Shown: positions 41,940 through 52,885, counted from the first letter of the stretch. The stretch is 64,000 bases of DNA from Gari tellinella (GCA_922989275.2 OV277867.1:8618001-8682000); one strand, 5' to 3'. Numbers and translations are program-made. Notes: a model not told the origin generated them from the letters alone.

Positions 41940-42434
41940 CTACCCATTACCCCATAGCCTCTATGTAGTTTGAAGACCGGTGACTACTTAACTCTTTCCT
42001 CCCTGAAACATTAAATGGACAATTCCAGTTTCCATTATAGTCTAGTCCATTTCTGATTTTTAAAGGTTGTTTGTGGAAATGTTTTGCATTATGACAAACA
42101 GTGAAGACCCTGATCAGAGGGCTCCTTTAGGAGACCTCTGATCTGGGTCTTCATTGTTTGCACAGGACAAGTGTACTATTCACATGTACACTGTTTGAAA
42201 AGGACGCCTATATGCGGGACTAGGGTTCAAAGAGTTAAAGCATGTTAAAAGTAAAGTAGAATGCGCCTTAAGGCGCATTCTGCTTTACTTTCAGCCTGCT
42301 TTAAGCTACCATCTGCTGAAATGTAGAAACTATTTCTTCTTATCATACACATTCATAGCTGTATGAATTGGAACTATTTTCTTTAGTGGAGGAATAAGAG
42401 ATGTTAAAAGGCATATTTATGGACGGAATGGGTA
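41940..42434 (+). mobile_element. MITE family C, split by a nested family E element
   Basis: The left part TACCCATTACCCCATAGCC...GGTGACTACTTAA and right part TTAAAGCATGTTAAAAGTAAAG...GAATGGGTAA would rejoin to a normal family C copy at one TTAA. Confidence 0.9.
41988..42238 (-). mobile_element. MITE family E nested at TTAA inside family C
   Basis: TTAA at 41988-41991 and 42235-42238 flank CTCTTTCCTCCCTGAAAC...TAGGGTTCAAAGAG. The intact family C sequence elsewhere (GACTACTTAAAGCAGG) has one TTAA here, so TTAA is the duplicated target. Confidence 0.95.
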
Positions 42435-42435
42435 A

Positions 42436-42618
42436 CCTGTCCTATTACCTCTTATAAATAAGCCTATTTTATTCCTACACTGAAGAAACACAGTTATAAA
42501 TATGAAACATAAGAGCTATTTTCCATATCCTAGCAGTTGGTAGAAAAAAAAGCAGAATGTGCCTTTAAGTTGTCACCTGTCTTCAAAACTACAAACAGGC
42601 TGTGAGGTGATGGGTTTA
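42436..42618 (-). mobile_element. MITE family C relic without hairpin
   Basis: Both arms (TATTACCTCTTATAAATAAG; AAACAGGCTGTGAGGTGATGG) are present but the core is reduced to AAAGCAGAATGTGCC. Confidence 0.7.
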
Positions 42619-42636
42619 ATAACTGTTTTCAATGTA

Positions 42637-42870
42637 AAACTCTTTCAACACGAAGTAATTATTGTGGGTCATCAGGTTTTTAGTTACCAAAATATGAACT
42701 AGTCTTAGTTTGGAATTCAGGGTAGGTAAATAAAGACTGCTTTTAATCAGCAAACACTACATTGAAGACCCAGATCAGAGGGCTCCTATAGGAGCCCTCT
42801 GATCTGGGTCTACATTGTTTGTAAACGTAATGTGTATATTTTTAATAGGTCCATAGTTTTGAAAGAGTTA
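42637..42870 (-). mobile_element. MITE family F, reverse
   Basis: AAACTCTTTCAACACGAAG faces CATAGTTTTGAAAGAGTTA. The core is ATTGAAGACCCAGATCAGAGG...CCTCTGATCTGGGTCTACATT. Confidence 0.85.
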
Positions 42871-42904
42871 TGTCTATGAAGAATTGGTAGAGTTATGAAA
42901 AGGT

Positions 42905-43403
42905 TTAATCCTTTCCCCCATGGAAGCATCTTTTGGCACATTTAAAATATTCATCCATTGAAAAAAATAGGTCAATTTATACAGTCATGAAAATGTACTG
43001 TAATAAATATTTTCCCAATCCTAGCAGATGGTAGGTTAAAGCAGGCTAAAAGTAAATCAGAATGTGCCTTAACCCTTTACCTGATAGCCTATTTCTAGTA
43101 CTTAAGATAGGTGACTACTTAAAGCAGGTTGAAAGTAAAGCAGAATGCGCATGAGGGCGCATTCTGCTTTACTTTCAGCCTGCTTTAAGCTATTATGTGC
43201 TATAATATAGAAAATATTCCCTATAATACATATTTATTACTGATTAAATTGGAACTATTTTCTTTAGCAGATGAATAAATCATATCCGCTAAAAGGCGCT
43301 TCTATGGGGGAAAGGATTAAGGCGTATTCTGCTTTACTTTCAACCTGCTTTAAGTAGTAAATTGTACCGAAATCTAGAAACAGGCTATGGGGTAAAGGGT
43401 TAA
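42905..43403 (-). mobile_element. MITE family C carrying another family C in its core tip
   Basis: The outer copy runs TTAATCCTTTCCCCCATGG to GGTAAAGGGTTAA. Its core is opened at the TTAA of GTGCCTTAAGGCG. The inner copy occupies 43069-43320. Confidence 0.9.
43069..43320 (+). mobile_element. Inner family C element
   Basis: TTAACCCTTTACCTGATAGCC to TCTATGGGGGAAAGGATTAA with a full core (AGCAGAATGCGCATGAGGGC...). TTAA is present on both sides, and the flanks GTGCC and GGCGTATTCTGC are the two halves of the outer element's hairpin. Confidence 0.93.
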
Positions 43404-43473
43404 GTATGAAGGAAAGGGTAATGGAATCTTTAATGATGGTTGCTGGTGATTGATGGTTCAGGCCTATGACAGC

Positions 43474-43674
43474 TTAACCCTTTGAACCCTAGTCAGTCAC
43501 GCATGTACACACTCTTTGAGTGTACCTGTGAAGAGTACACATGTACTATGCAAACAGTGAAGACCTATATATCAGAGGGCTCCTAAAGAAGCCATCTGAC
43601 TAGGGTCTGCATTGTTAGTCATATTGCAATACATTGACTAAAGCAAATCTAGATAGTTGAATATGGACTAGATA
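43474..43674 (+). mobile_element. MITE family E, right end lost
   Basis: TTAACCCTTTGAACCCTAGTC and the core CAGTGAAGACC...GGGTCTGCATTG are present. The right arm stops at TATGGACTAGATAAA where a family C copy begins. Confidence 0.85.
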
Positions 43675-43910
43675 AATTACCCATTACCTCATAGCCTGTT
43701 TCTAGATTTGAAGACAAGTGACCACTTAAAGCAGGTTGAAAGTAAAGTAGAATGTGCCTTAATTCTGCTTTACTTTCAGCCTGCTTCAAACTACCATCTG
43801 CAAGGATATAAAAAGTTTTTCTTGTGGGGTATATCATAAATGTTTAAAATGGAACTAATTTCTTCATTGGAGGAATATATGAAAGGCGTATCTATGGGGA
43901 AATGGGTTAA
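43675..43910 (+). mobile_element. MITE family C, reduced core tip
   Basis: AATTACCCATTACCTCATAGC to TATGGGGAAATGGGTTAA. The core is AAAGTAGAATGTGCC...AATTCTGCTTTACTTTCAGCC. A further partial copy follows to about 44032 (CTATGGGGGAAGGGGTTAA). Confidence 0.85.
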
Positions 43911-44258
43911 AGCAAAAAGAGAGGAATACAGAAAACTTATTTACTGGTGGTCTGCTTTACTTTCATCCTGCTTTACGCTGTCATTTGTCCAACATGGAAC
44001 TGCACTGGTGACTATGGGGGAAGGGGTTAAAGCCATTAGACTTGATTTCAGAAATCTGTTGGGTTGAATGGTTTAAAAGAAATTGTGACAATATTTCACT
44101 TGTTAGAATGTAATCATTTGTTAATCATAGTCTTTCACTTTTTATTTGCAAAATGAAGTTTGTCCGCTCTTTTACTTAAGTATACAAATACTATTCATTT
44201 TTGAAAACATGCATTATGGACAGATTTTCTACATGAAATTTAAAAACTGGGTAGATCA

Positions 44259-44501
44259 GGGGTCTGTTTCATAAAACTATGTTTGACAAATTTTGTCTTA
44301 AGTCGGATTATAAAAGTCTTATAATTATGGTTCATTTCTCCATTTAACCCTGTTTTGTGACATCTCTTTGGAACCATCTTGAAAAGACGATTCCAAAGAG
44401 ATGTCACAAGACAGGATTAGATAGAGAAATCAGAAATTAAATATTATTAAAATTTTGCCTCACAACAATTTTTGGCGTATAAAGTTTTATGAAATGTGCC
44501 T
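44259..44501. mobile_element. MITE family K
   Basis: GGGGTCTGTTTCATAAAAC faces AAGTTTTATGAAATGTGCC around TCTTTGGAACCATC...GACGATTCCAAAGAG. Confidence 0.88.
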
Positions 44502-44658
44502 CTGCCCAGTTGTGTCAGGGTGTTTTGGCACATGATTTGCTGCTGTTTTGGGACGGGCATATTTTGTGTTACTTTGGCACTTGTATTTGAAAGCTAGTGC
44601 TCTACCTGTGGTTTGATTAGCTAATAAAGTCTGCATTTTGTAATGAAGGTGCTAAAAG

Positions 44659-44914
44659 TTAACCCATTACCCAATGAATACGCCTTTAATTTATCTTCCA
44701 TGGAAGAAAATAGTGCGAATTTAAAGTTGTGAATTATTATAGAATATGAATCAGAAGGAATTTGTTTTATATCCTAGTAGATTGTAGCTTAAAGCAGGCT
44801 GAAAGTAAAGCAGAATGTGACTTAAGGCATATTCTGCTTTACTTCCAACATGCTTTAAGTGGTCACCTGTCTTTAAACCTAGAAATAGGCTATATGTATA
44901 GGGTAATTGGTTAA
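44659..44914 (-). mobile_element. MITE family C, complete
   Basis: TTAACCCATTACCCAATGAA faces TATAGGGTAATTGGTTAA. The core is AAAGCAGAATGTGACTTAAGGC and its partner. Confidence 0.9.
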
Positions 44915-45339
44915 CTTAGCAGCAGACTCATATACGACCAAAATATGTATCAAAATATATTTATAGCTTGAACACCAATAATATTAAATAGTCCACTTTA
45001 TCGTTAAAAAATATACATATTTTTGTATGTCATTGAAATTATAGTTATAATTAAGAAATAATCATCATCAAACTCTGCTGTAAGGTGATAGGCCATTCAA
45101 TATAAAATTCGACCTAGACAAAATTGCAAAAGAATTTCTGATTGTTGTCGGCGAAACTAGATATGTATATTATCTCACTGCAAAAAGTTGTAAGTTGGAG
45201 TAGGTGGGGAAAGTTAATTAAAATCGATTTTAATCCGCTCTACTTTACGCAAAATCCGATGGCCTGTACAGTACACCATAGAAGTATTTCCTGACATAAA
45301 AGCTAATGACGTCATCAATATGACATCATTATGTCTAAG

Positions 45340-45425
45340 AAAATGGCGATCGCAAGGTTTTAAATTTACTTCCGGGTGTAAATTATTTCGAAAAAGGCCG
45401 ATAAAAGCGATACTGGACATTACTG
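45340..45425 (+). other. Candidate first exon of an unrecognised transcript
   Basis: The segment holds ACTTCCGGGTG, an ETS-like promoter or 5' motif, and ends ATTACTG|GTAAGT, a strong donor. Two more segments with good splice sites follow at 45807 and 47002. No long frame is present, so it is either 5' untranslated or a non-coding RNA. The exon start is a guess. Confidence 0.35.
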
Positions 45426-45806
45426 GTAAGTCAAAATTAGTACATTTGCAATACTGAAGACGGATGATTTCGTCTGTGTATTTATTATTACACGAACTTT
45501 AATAAAATGGCGAGTTTCACCGCACATTTGTTGATTTCAATCTTGCAGGTTTTGGTTCATTTTTTATGAAATAACTGGGGTTTTGCGTAATAGTATTTTA
45601 AGACATGAACATCGGTATAAGAATTATGTGGAAAAGAGCGATAAAAGCGAAATTATGATGAAAATAAAACGGCCTCTTGTTCGATTTTTAAAACTACGGA
45701 AGCACATTTCTGTCATAATTCACTGGACTTTCGCGATACTATATTGTTTTCAACAACATTGACTTGCACGGATTTCAAGTAATTTACACTTATGTCTTTT
45801 TTTCAG

Positions 45807-45902
45807 ATTTAACAGAAACTGATAGCCCAACTCATTATGTCGAAGTCAGCACATGAAAGTTAAACTCTGACAAACAGAAAACACCAAATAATTATGTAGA
45901 AG
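45807..45902 (+). other. Candidate second exon of the same transcript
   Basis: TGTCTTTTTTTCAG precedes it and GTAGAAG|GTAAAT ends it. All three frames contain stops, so it is not coding as drawn. Confidence 0.35.
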
Positions 45903-46400
45903 GTAAATTCATTATGCTTATCTCACACAATTCTGATTTATATAAAGAAGCTTTGCGCATGACGTTCGGTATTCCCGGTTTTGATGCTGCTTTTTTTTTT
46001 TAAGTTGAAACCAAGCGTTTATGACTTTTGAACATTTCATTTCCGTTTGAAGCGTGTATAATCCACAGCACTCACTTCCACTTATGTTTTCCTCGAAAGG
46101 ATAAAGCTTAAAACAGTTTAATGCATGCTGTAAAACGCTTAAATGACATTTATATGGAAATAAACACTTCTCAATCGAGCTGATGAAAATAAGCGGAACA
46201 AGTCGAGAACAAATAAATTTACGTCATCAATATAAATAATGACGTTTTGAATGACATACGTTTAACATATGCATGTATTTAGTCATTCGATTGAGCAAGA
46301 ATATATATAATCCAGATTTTAAGCTAGTTTTAAATTAACTTTTATGTAATAAGATAAAGTTAAATCAGAACATTATATAAAGTTAATGTTTATAATAAAA

Positions 46401-46529
46401 GGAATATTATCACAGTTTGTGAGCTGGGGTCTTGTATCAGTCATCATTGGTTTGTGTATTCCAGATCTGGAATACACAACCAACTTAAACTGATACAAGA
46501 CCCCGGATCACACACTATGGGGATATTCC
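46401..46529. repeat. Long imperfect palindrome
   Basis: GGAATAT...GGGGTCTTGTATCAG faces CTGATACAAGACCCC...ATATTCC, centred on GTGTATTCCAGATCTGGAATACAC. It is unrelated to the two common cores. Confidence 0.85.
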
Positions 46530-47001
46530 GTTTATATCAAATCTAATGTATTTATGTTTAAAAGGATTTTCTTGGTTTATTAGATTAAAATACAATTTTA
46601 TCTATACAATTGCGCAACAGTACAAACAAAACGTTCTGTCCAATATTTTCTAGCCATTGACTGCTTCCTTATTAACCATATTCTAGATGAGTTCAGAGGT
46701 GAAGGTATAGCATAAAACTATGCAAATTATCCATCCATCTGCTTAATCTATGCTTTGAGATGAATGAATTTAACAGTTACGTTTAATTTGTATACATGTA
46801 TGTTATACGATTGCATGAATTGCAAAGGTATGTTTGATACAGTTTTTTTACTGTCTCTGAAAGCTTAATACTTATTTATTTTGTTTTAAAAGACACTTTC
46901 GACAATGGTTCAGTTTAAATCTATCCAAGGTCTTTTGAGTGGCATCGCACTTATGGATAAAATGTGTCGATCATATAGACTTATTGTTGTTCTTGTTTCA
47001 G

Positions 47002-47077
47002 ATGGACAAAACGTGCACTGTGTGTGAGAACAGCTACTGGAATTGGGTACCAACCAGTTGTAAACCTGGGGGATAAG
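47002..47077 (+). other. Candidate third exon of the same transcript
   Basis: TTCTTGTTTCAG and GATAAG|GTAACT bound 76 nt. One frame is open throughout (WTKRALCVRTATGIG...NLGDK), entering in phase 2. The upstream exon does not supply an open frame, so coding status is undecided. Confidence 0.3.
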
Positions 47078-48623
47078 GTAACTGAGAGTCTTAACAGAGC
47101 AAGCTTGTGTAAAAATGCCGACATCAAAACAGAACGTGACTAGTGTATTCATTCAAGCTGTAAACGTGACTTTATTCACAAACGAAAGCTGAAACAAATA
47201 GTGAAAATAATAGCAATAAGATGTCTTCTTGTGTTTGCGCTACACGTGCCATGTGTCGTGGACACAGAGTAAATACACACGGAGAAGAAATGACCTATAT
47301 AACCTATGCATTTTCCCAAAACCCTTGTCGTCCGTTAGTAATCCGATATTTGTAAACGCGACATAGCTCAATCGATCGATAATTCAGTACGCCGAAGACA
47401 CCAATGTGTTATTATTACCTACTGTTAGCTACCTCATTTTTCGCATAATTTTCATAATAATGGTCTTAAAACGGCTTTAAAGCTACGAGAGTTTATTCTT
47501 TTTAACTAAAAAGATTTTATGGCGAGTAAGAGGTGTTGCCAAATGGATTGGCGGATAAACGAGATTTATGACAAAATGCGATGTTCAACACAATATGGCG
47601 ACTAGAAAAAAATCATTATACATGTACCTATATGGTATTGTGGGTTCATAGAAGTGCATTTTCTGTAACGTATTTCTTCTGAATTTAACACTGAAACTTA
47701 ATGAGATCATGATCTGTTGCGCTAAGCCATATTTAAGGCGATTAGTTAGGTAATTTCTAGTTGAGTGAAGCCGTGAAAATGGTGATTTCTCGACAATAGT
47801 GTCATTTTTAGGGACACAGACATAGATTCGTTTTCGTTTCACTCAAAATTTGTTCTATTGTAATTTGTAATACCAATTATACAATGTTGTTGTTATTTCG
47901 CTTCATACATTATTTTTAAAAAATTGTTTTGAATATAGTTTAAAATGACCCATTTACAGACAATGGATCTTTGTGTGTTTTACACACGTAATTCTCAACA
48001 GCCCTATAGGTCACCATAACTACTTGTTTTACTGCAAGAACAAACGCATGTTTTTCTGTAACCGACAGATAAGTGTCTTGGTTATCTATCAAGGCCATTA
48101 TTTACAGAATCGGAAGGAAACTTAGAAATTTATTGAATTTTTTGTAACGGAAGGCAGTTTTTTTGCGCGTGAGCAGTTTATCAATCGCGACCGGTTCGAT
48201 GAATGGTCCTCTGGAAGACAAGATAAATCGCAAGCATGCTAGTTTCTTCTCCGTGTTCATTTACTCAGTGTTGTGGTGTAGTTTGTTCAGATGAATGTGT
48301 CTTCGAACCCATACATGGTGAACTTGAGGCTGTCGAGAACAACATCAGCAATGAAATTAAATGTGTAAAATTACAATGTTTATCATATTTAAACAAGCAC
48401 GCTAGTCCAACAATCGATTATCCTTGGAATGCGGTATCGACAGCATTTATTACTTAACCTGCATACAAGTAGACAACTATCACTAAAGGTAACATATACC
48501 CACCCTAAAATTCCTTGTCACAAACCCCATATAATGTCATAAATACCAAGTAAAAGCTTGACATTCCTTAGTATATGTGCAACAGAATATAAATGACAGA
48601 CCTTAACCAAAAAACCTAACAAT
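47078..48623. other. Stretch with no recognised element or exon
   Basis: Several short frames occur but none with credible paired splice sites or familiar protein features. Confidence 0.4.
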
Positions 48624-48673
48624 GGTCACCTGTCTTCAAAACAAAGAAATAGGCTATGGGTTAAAGGGTTAAA
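48624..48673 (-). repeat. Family C terminal fragment
   Basis: GGTCACCTGTCTTCAAAAC and AGGCTATGGGTTAAAGGGTTAA. Confidence 0.65.
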
Positions 48674-48889
48674 CACAAAATCTTAATCAAATTGAATAGT
48701 GCTGGACAGTTGACCATTTTCTTTAGAATTGTATATTCTTAAACTCATTTAGTCCCGGAAGTATATGTGCTCTTGTACTTGTTATAGCTAAGCATTTTTT
48801 TCAGTACTCTTGTAAACGTATATTTTTGAAAAATCATTTCAGTGTTGTGTTGGAAGAATATTCTCCAAGTTTACATTATAAAGATTATA

Positions 48890-49330
48890 TTTATTTTATT
48901 TGTGTACCAAGAAAGATGTCCACACTAAGGAACAAAATTTCAAATTTAAAAGGGGCATAATTCTGTCAAACATTTTGCAAGAGTTATGAGACTTTAAAAA
49001 AGTCTCCAAACATCACATTGATAATGTGTACCAAGCCTGAAGACAATATCATTAAATAATTTTCTCGAAAACGGCATGTCTCATGCGAAACATCCCAACT
49101 AGGGGACACAATTACAAATTTTTTTTTTAAAAAGGGGTATTATTCTGGGAAATTGTGTGCAAGAGTTGGGAAACTTGTAATATAGTGTAACCACATAACA
49201 CGGATAATGTGTACGAAGTTTGAAGATGGTATCATAAATAGTTTTTAAGAAAAAGGCAAATGACCCGGAAAAACGTGACAGACGGACGAACAAGGTGGAT
49301 TCCTATATAGCCCCAACAGCAGGGGATGGC
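48890..49330. repeat. Interspersed repeat of bivalve type
   Basis: AAAGGGGCATAATTCTGTC, CAAGAGTTATGAGAC, a second diverged unit (AAAGGGGTATTATTCTGGG, CAAGAGTTGGGAAAC) and GTGACAGACGGACGAAC are arranged as in a repeat type I recall as common in bivalves. A related type is at 62930-63255. Confidence 0.55.
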
Positions 49331-49496
49331 GGTATAAAAGAAAGATTAATATGCAATTCAATAACGTGAATAGTTTTTAATTATGATGGTTTGCATATCT
49401 ATGTCTAAATGACAGCTATCTGTATCTATTCTAAATATTACCATGTTATGTGTCTCGGTGCCGTAAAGCCCGACTCAGCCGTTCAATCAACCACTA

Positions 49497-49750
49497 TATG
49501 GCTTGGGTCAAATTATCCCACCCACCATAATTGACTTTAAAGCTTCAAATGTAATTGTTTATAAAGATGTTAACCATAACCATGTCAAATTAAGTTGACT
49601 TGTTATTCATGAAAAATATTTTATAAAAAAAAAACCCACATAAAATACGTATGTTTCATAAAAGTGTCTTATCCACTATTCCTAGGGTTAAATTACCCCA
49701 CCCACTAAATGGACTTTAAAGCTTCAAATGTAATTGTATTTATAGATATT
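49497..49750 (+). repeat. Pair of ~60-bp direct repeats
   Basis: CCACCC...GACTTTAAAGCTTCAAATGTAATTG occurs at about 49518-49558 and again at 49698-49738. The units are about 180 bp apart. Confidence 0.7.
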
Positions 49751-50350
49751 TTAATAATGAATATGATGAATTATTAATATATTTAAATAAAATTTGACAT
49801 GCAATTGACGAACAAAAATATTTATATACTTAAAACACAAATAAAATATGAATATGTCATAAAAGTTTGTCTTTTTGTCCATTCTGTTCCTCGAAGAAAG
49901 AGTATTTTCGTCTGAAATACATGTTAATTCATATAAAAATGGTATAATATGCTTTGAAATTTAGTACTGATGAAGTAAAAATACCACAAAGTAACTCAGA
50001 TTATTGAAAATGATGATAATATTGGTAATAACTGATCCATATGTGTTTATGTACATAATTGGCGGCCATTTTGTCGGCCATCTTGAATTTCCAACTTTCC
50101 CCCAATATTTGGAAATGCAAATTTTAGTATGTTGTAGTACAGGTATATGGGGATCATATTATGACAGAATAAAATCTTTTGCAATTTTGTCTAGGTCAAG
50201 CCCTATTTTGGGCTAGATTGAATGGCCTATGACCATGTTTTCAAATTATGCATTTTATTCAAACGGCATCAGATTTGTTACTGATTTACGATTTTAATCA
50301 TTGATAAATAAATTTTAACATTTTTAATCAATAAAAGATGTTGATATTTA

Positions 50351-51045
50351 GCTCATCTGAGCTACAGTGGAGAATCTGTTATTCTTTCCCGTTTAAACGC
50401 AAACGCAAAACACTAAAACGTAGAAAAGTACAACTTTTTTACAATTCTGATAATTCATATTTATCTTGGTGGCAAACAGTTTGGAGCCTGATCAGACGCC
50501 GGGTAACCCGGCGTCTGATCTGGCTCCAAACTGTTTGCACTGCAAATAATAGTTTTAGCGTAAACGCGTTTATTGGGAAAGAATAACAGATTCTCCACTG
50601 TAGCTCAGGGTGAGCTTTTGCAATCCTTGAATGTCTGTTGTCAAAAATTTTAGTGTTTACACTCTAGAGGCCACAATATTTATCTAATCTTTCTCAAACT
50701 TGCTAAGATTATATATGACCATAAGAGTTCGAATAAGATTGATAATGGTTGAAATCGGACAAATAGTTCAAGAGTTATCTGCCCTTGAATTGCTGAAAAT
50801 GCCATATCTAATAGCGTTAACACTATTGCAATTACGGTTTTAAATGGATTTTGATTTTACTTGCACACAATATATATAGCTATTCTCGAAGGAGTGCAAT
50901 TATTGTTGAAATCTAATCATAGTGGCAGTAGTTATCTGACCTTGATATACTTTGAAAAGCTTGAAAAGGCTTCATTTCAGTATTGTTAAGGCTCTAGTTA
51001 TAAATCTACCCTTGATGTACTCTACTATACTAGAATTATGAGGTT
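50351..51045. repeat. CTCACCTGAGC-type repeat, split by family A
   Basis: TTTAGCTCATCTGAGC precedes the family A copy and GCTCAGGGTGAGCTTTTGC follows it. Downstream units carry TTTACACTCTAGAGGCCAC and GAAATCGGACAAATAGTTC. The reverse complement of the same repeat, uninterrupted, lies at 54588-54926. Confidence 0.75.
50365..50600 (+). mobile_element. MITE family A nested in a palindromic TA target
   Basis: GAGC-TA-CAGTGG...CCACTG-TA-GCTC. The empty site at 54900-54915 reads GAGCTAGCTC, so TA is duplicated. The arm has lost one GTACGCAAAC unit. Confidence 0.95.
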
Positions 51046-51354
51046 GTATTTCAAAATTGTTTGCTTGCTATACTACAAATTTGAATGGATTTAGATTAAA
51101 ATGGGTGAAACAGAAAGGTAAAGCTATCAGGCTTCAGTACAACAGGTTAGCGATATCAGGGCCTTCATGCCCTCTAATTATCTTGTGTGGTTCTAAACAC
51201 TTATCACCTTCTTCTTTTGTATCAGCCATTGATAAACCTTTCTCCCATGAAATATTTATTTAAAACACCCTGCCCATTATGAACATTTATCATACTAACT
51301 ATTACATTTACTAATAAAATGAATTAATTTTTCCCCTTTTGAAAATATCCCAAA

Positions 51355-51425
51355 AGAAACCGTGCAGACTCTGATCAGACAGCTCCTGCAGGAGATGTCT
51401 GATGTGAGTCTGCAAGGTTTTCAAA
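51355..51425. repeat. Isolated hairpin core
   Basis: AAACCGTGCAGACTCTGATCAG faces CTGATGTGAGTCTGCAAGG around AGCTCCTGCAGGAG. No family arms could be assigned. Confidence 0.55.
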
Positions 51426-51585
51426 AAGCATCAATAGAGTATATACTTTTATAGCAAGAGATGGATTAATTGCCCCATTATATCATAATTACTCGGGTGT
51501 GAAATAAAAAGCATTGTGACCCTCTTATTGTAACATAACATGTGCTGATATACAATTGTCTCGGTGGGGTCTTTACCTTGACAAC

Positions 51586-51870
51586 TTAACTCTTTGCAAG
51601 CTGGGTATTTTCCCATCTGCAACTCGAGGGCTTGGTGCAAAACTATTGTAACTCCCTCACAATTGTGAGGGAATTACAATAGTTTTGCACCAAGCCCTCA
51701 AACTAATGTCATTGGCTACTGTTCTAAAAATAGGGTTTTAAAAAATATATTTCAAAAAAGTGCAAACAGTTTAGGATCCTGGTGAGACACTGCATAACAC
51801 AGCGTCTCATCAGGATGCAGACTGTTTGCACCGATAATCCCGGTTCCGCCGCTAATATGCTAAGAGATAA
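51586..51870 (+). mobile_element. MITE family I (TTAA type) carrying a palindrome
   Basis: TTAACTCTTTGCAAGCTGGG to CGCTAATATGC. The core is CAAACAGTTTAGGATCCTGG...TCAGGATGCAGACTGTTTGC. Comparison with 57449-57674 shows that the palindrome at 51626-51699 is an insertion in the left arm. Confidence 0.8.
51626..51699. repeat. Nearly perfect 74-bp palindrome
   Basis: GAGGGCTTGGTGCAAAAC...GTTTTGCACCAAGCCCTC with the centre CTCACAATTGTGAG and a single arm mismatch (AACTCCC/GGGAATT). It is a separate foldback unit. Confidence 0.92.
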
Positions 51871-52053
51871 ATATAATTCTGATCTCAGAGTTACCCAATG
51901 AATCATAATTGTCTAGTTAACACTTTTTGCCAAAATTTCATGGAATATTCACCCATGCTAGTCAAAATACAAATGTAGAAACTTGCACCAGTGGTGATTT
52001 TCAAGGACAAGATCATAGTTGGCAGATGAAAACATTTGTTGACACTCCTTGTT

Positions 52054-52305
52054 TTAACCCATTACCCCATAAATACGACTTTTTACGTCTTTAATTTATT
52101 GCTCCACTGAAGAAAATAGTTCCAATTTATATAGTCATAAATATGTATGACAAATATTATTTTCTATATTTTAGTAGATCCTAGCTTAAAGCAGGCTGAA
52201 AGTAAAGCAGAATGTGCCTTAAGGCGCATTCTGCTTTACTTTCAACTTGCTTTAAGTGGTCATCCGTCTTCAAAACAAGAAACTTGCTATGGGGTAATTG
52301 GTTAA
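52054..52305 (-). mobile_element. MITE family C, complete
   Basis: TTAACCCATTACCCCATAAA faces TATGGGGTAATTGGTTAA. The core tip is GAATGTGCCTTAAGGCGCATTC. Confidence 0.93.
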
Positions 52306-52317
52306 ATGTCTCACACA

Positions 52318-52797
52318 AAGCTCCAGATAAGAGTAAACTGAACACTATCAATAAAACATTTTTTCACTCATTTCAGCAATGAATACTTTGGTGTTACTAC
52401 TCATTAGAACCATCTCTTCGAGATTATTCTAATGAACGCTGTGTAGTGACATCATAGGGTTAAATGTTGTAATTTTAGATTTTGAATACCCTTATCTGAA
52501 GCCCTGTCACAAACAGATACATCTATTGTTTTAAGAATGTTTATATATTTTTAACAGATCTGTATGTAATTCTGCCTGTGTTACAAATAGGTTTTATTTT
52601 ATTTCTAGGCTCAAGATATCGAGAGTATTTCAAAAACTTAAATCTTTATGTCTGCAATAAACCCTATGATGTCACTAATCATTAAAATCATCTCTTCGAG
52701 ATGATTCTTACAAGTAGTTACACCATAGGATTTGGTGTCAGAATGATTCAGAAATGTTTGATTTGTTAATTTTACTCACTATCTGGAGCCCTGTTAT
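52318..52797. mobile_element. Family L elements (two adjoining or one split)
   Basis: GCTCCAGATAAGAGTAAAC starts the block and ACTATCTGGAGCCCTG ends it. Two small hairpins occur: ACCATCTCTTCGAGATTATTC and AATCATCTCTTCGAGATGATTC. GTTACACCATAGGATTTGGTG also recurs. Confidence 0.6.
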
Positions 52798-52885
52798 TTT
52801 ATGCAGACTTTGACTTCTCAATGTTGCTATTGATGAACAGCTTAAGAATAAAATGTGAAATAGAAACATGTTTTGCTAATTTATA

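Noticed and set aside
43840..44067. 75-residue frame MFKMELISSLEEYMKG
   Set aside because: It spans the right arm of a family C element and an adjoining partial copy.
48236..48457. 73-residue frame with several cysteines (SPCSFTQCCGVVC)
   Set aside because: No signal peptide, splice sites or homology are evident. Chance frames of this length are expected.
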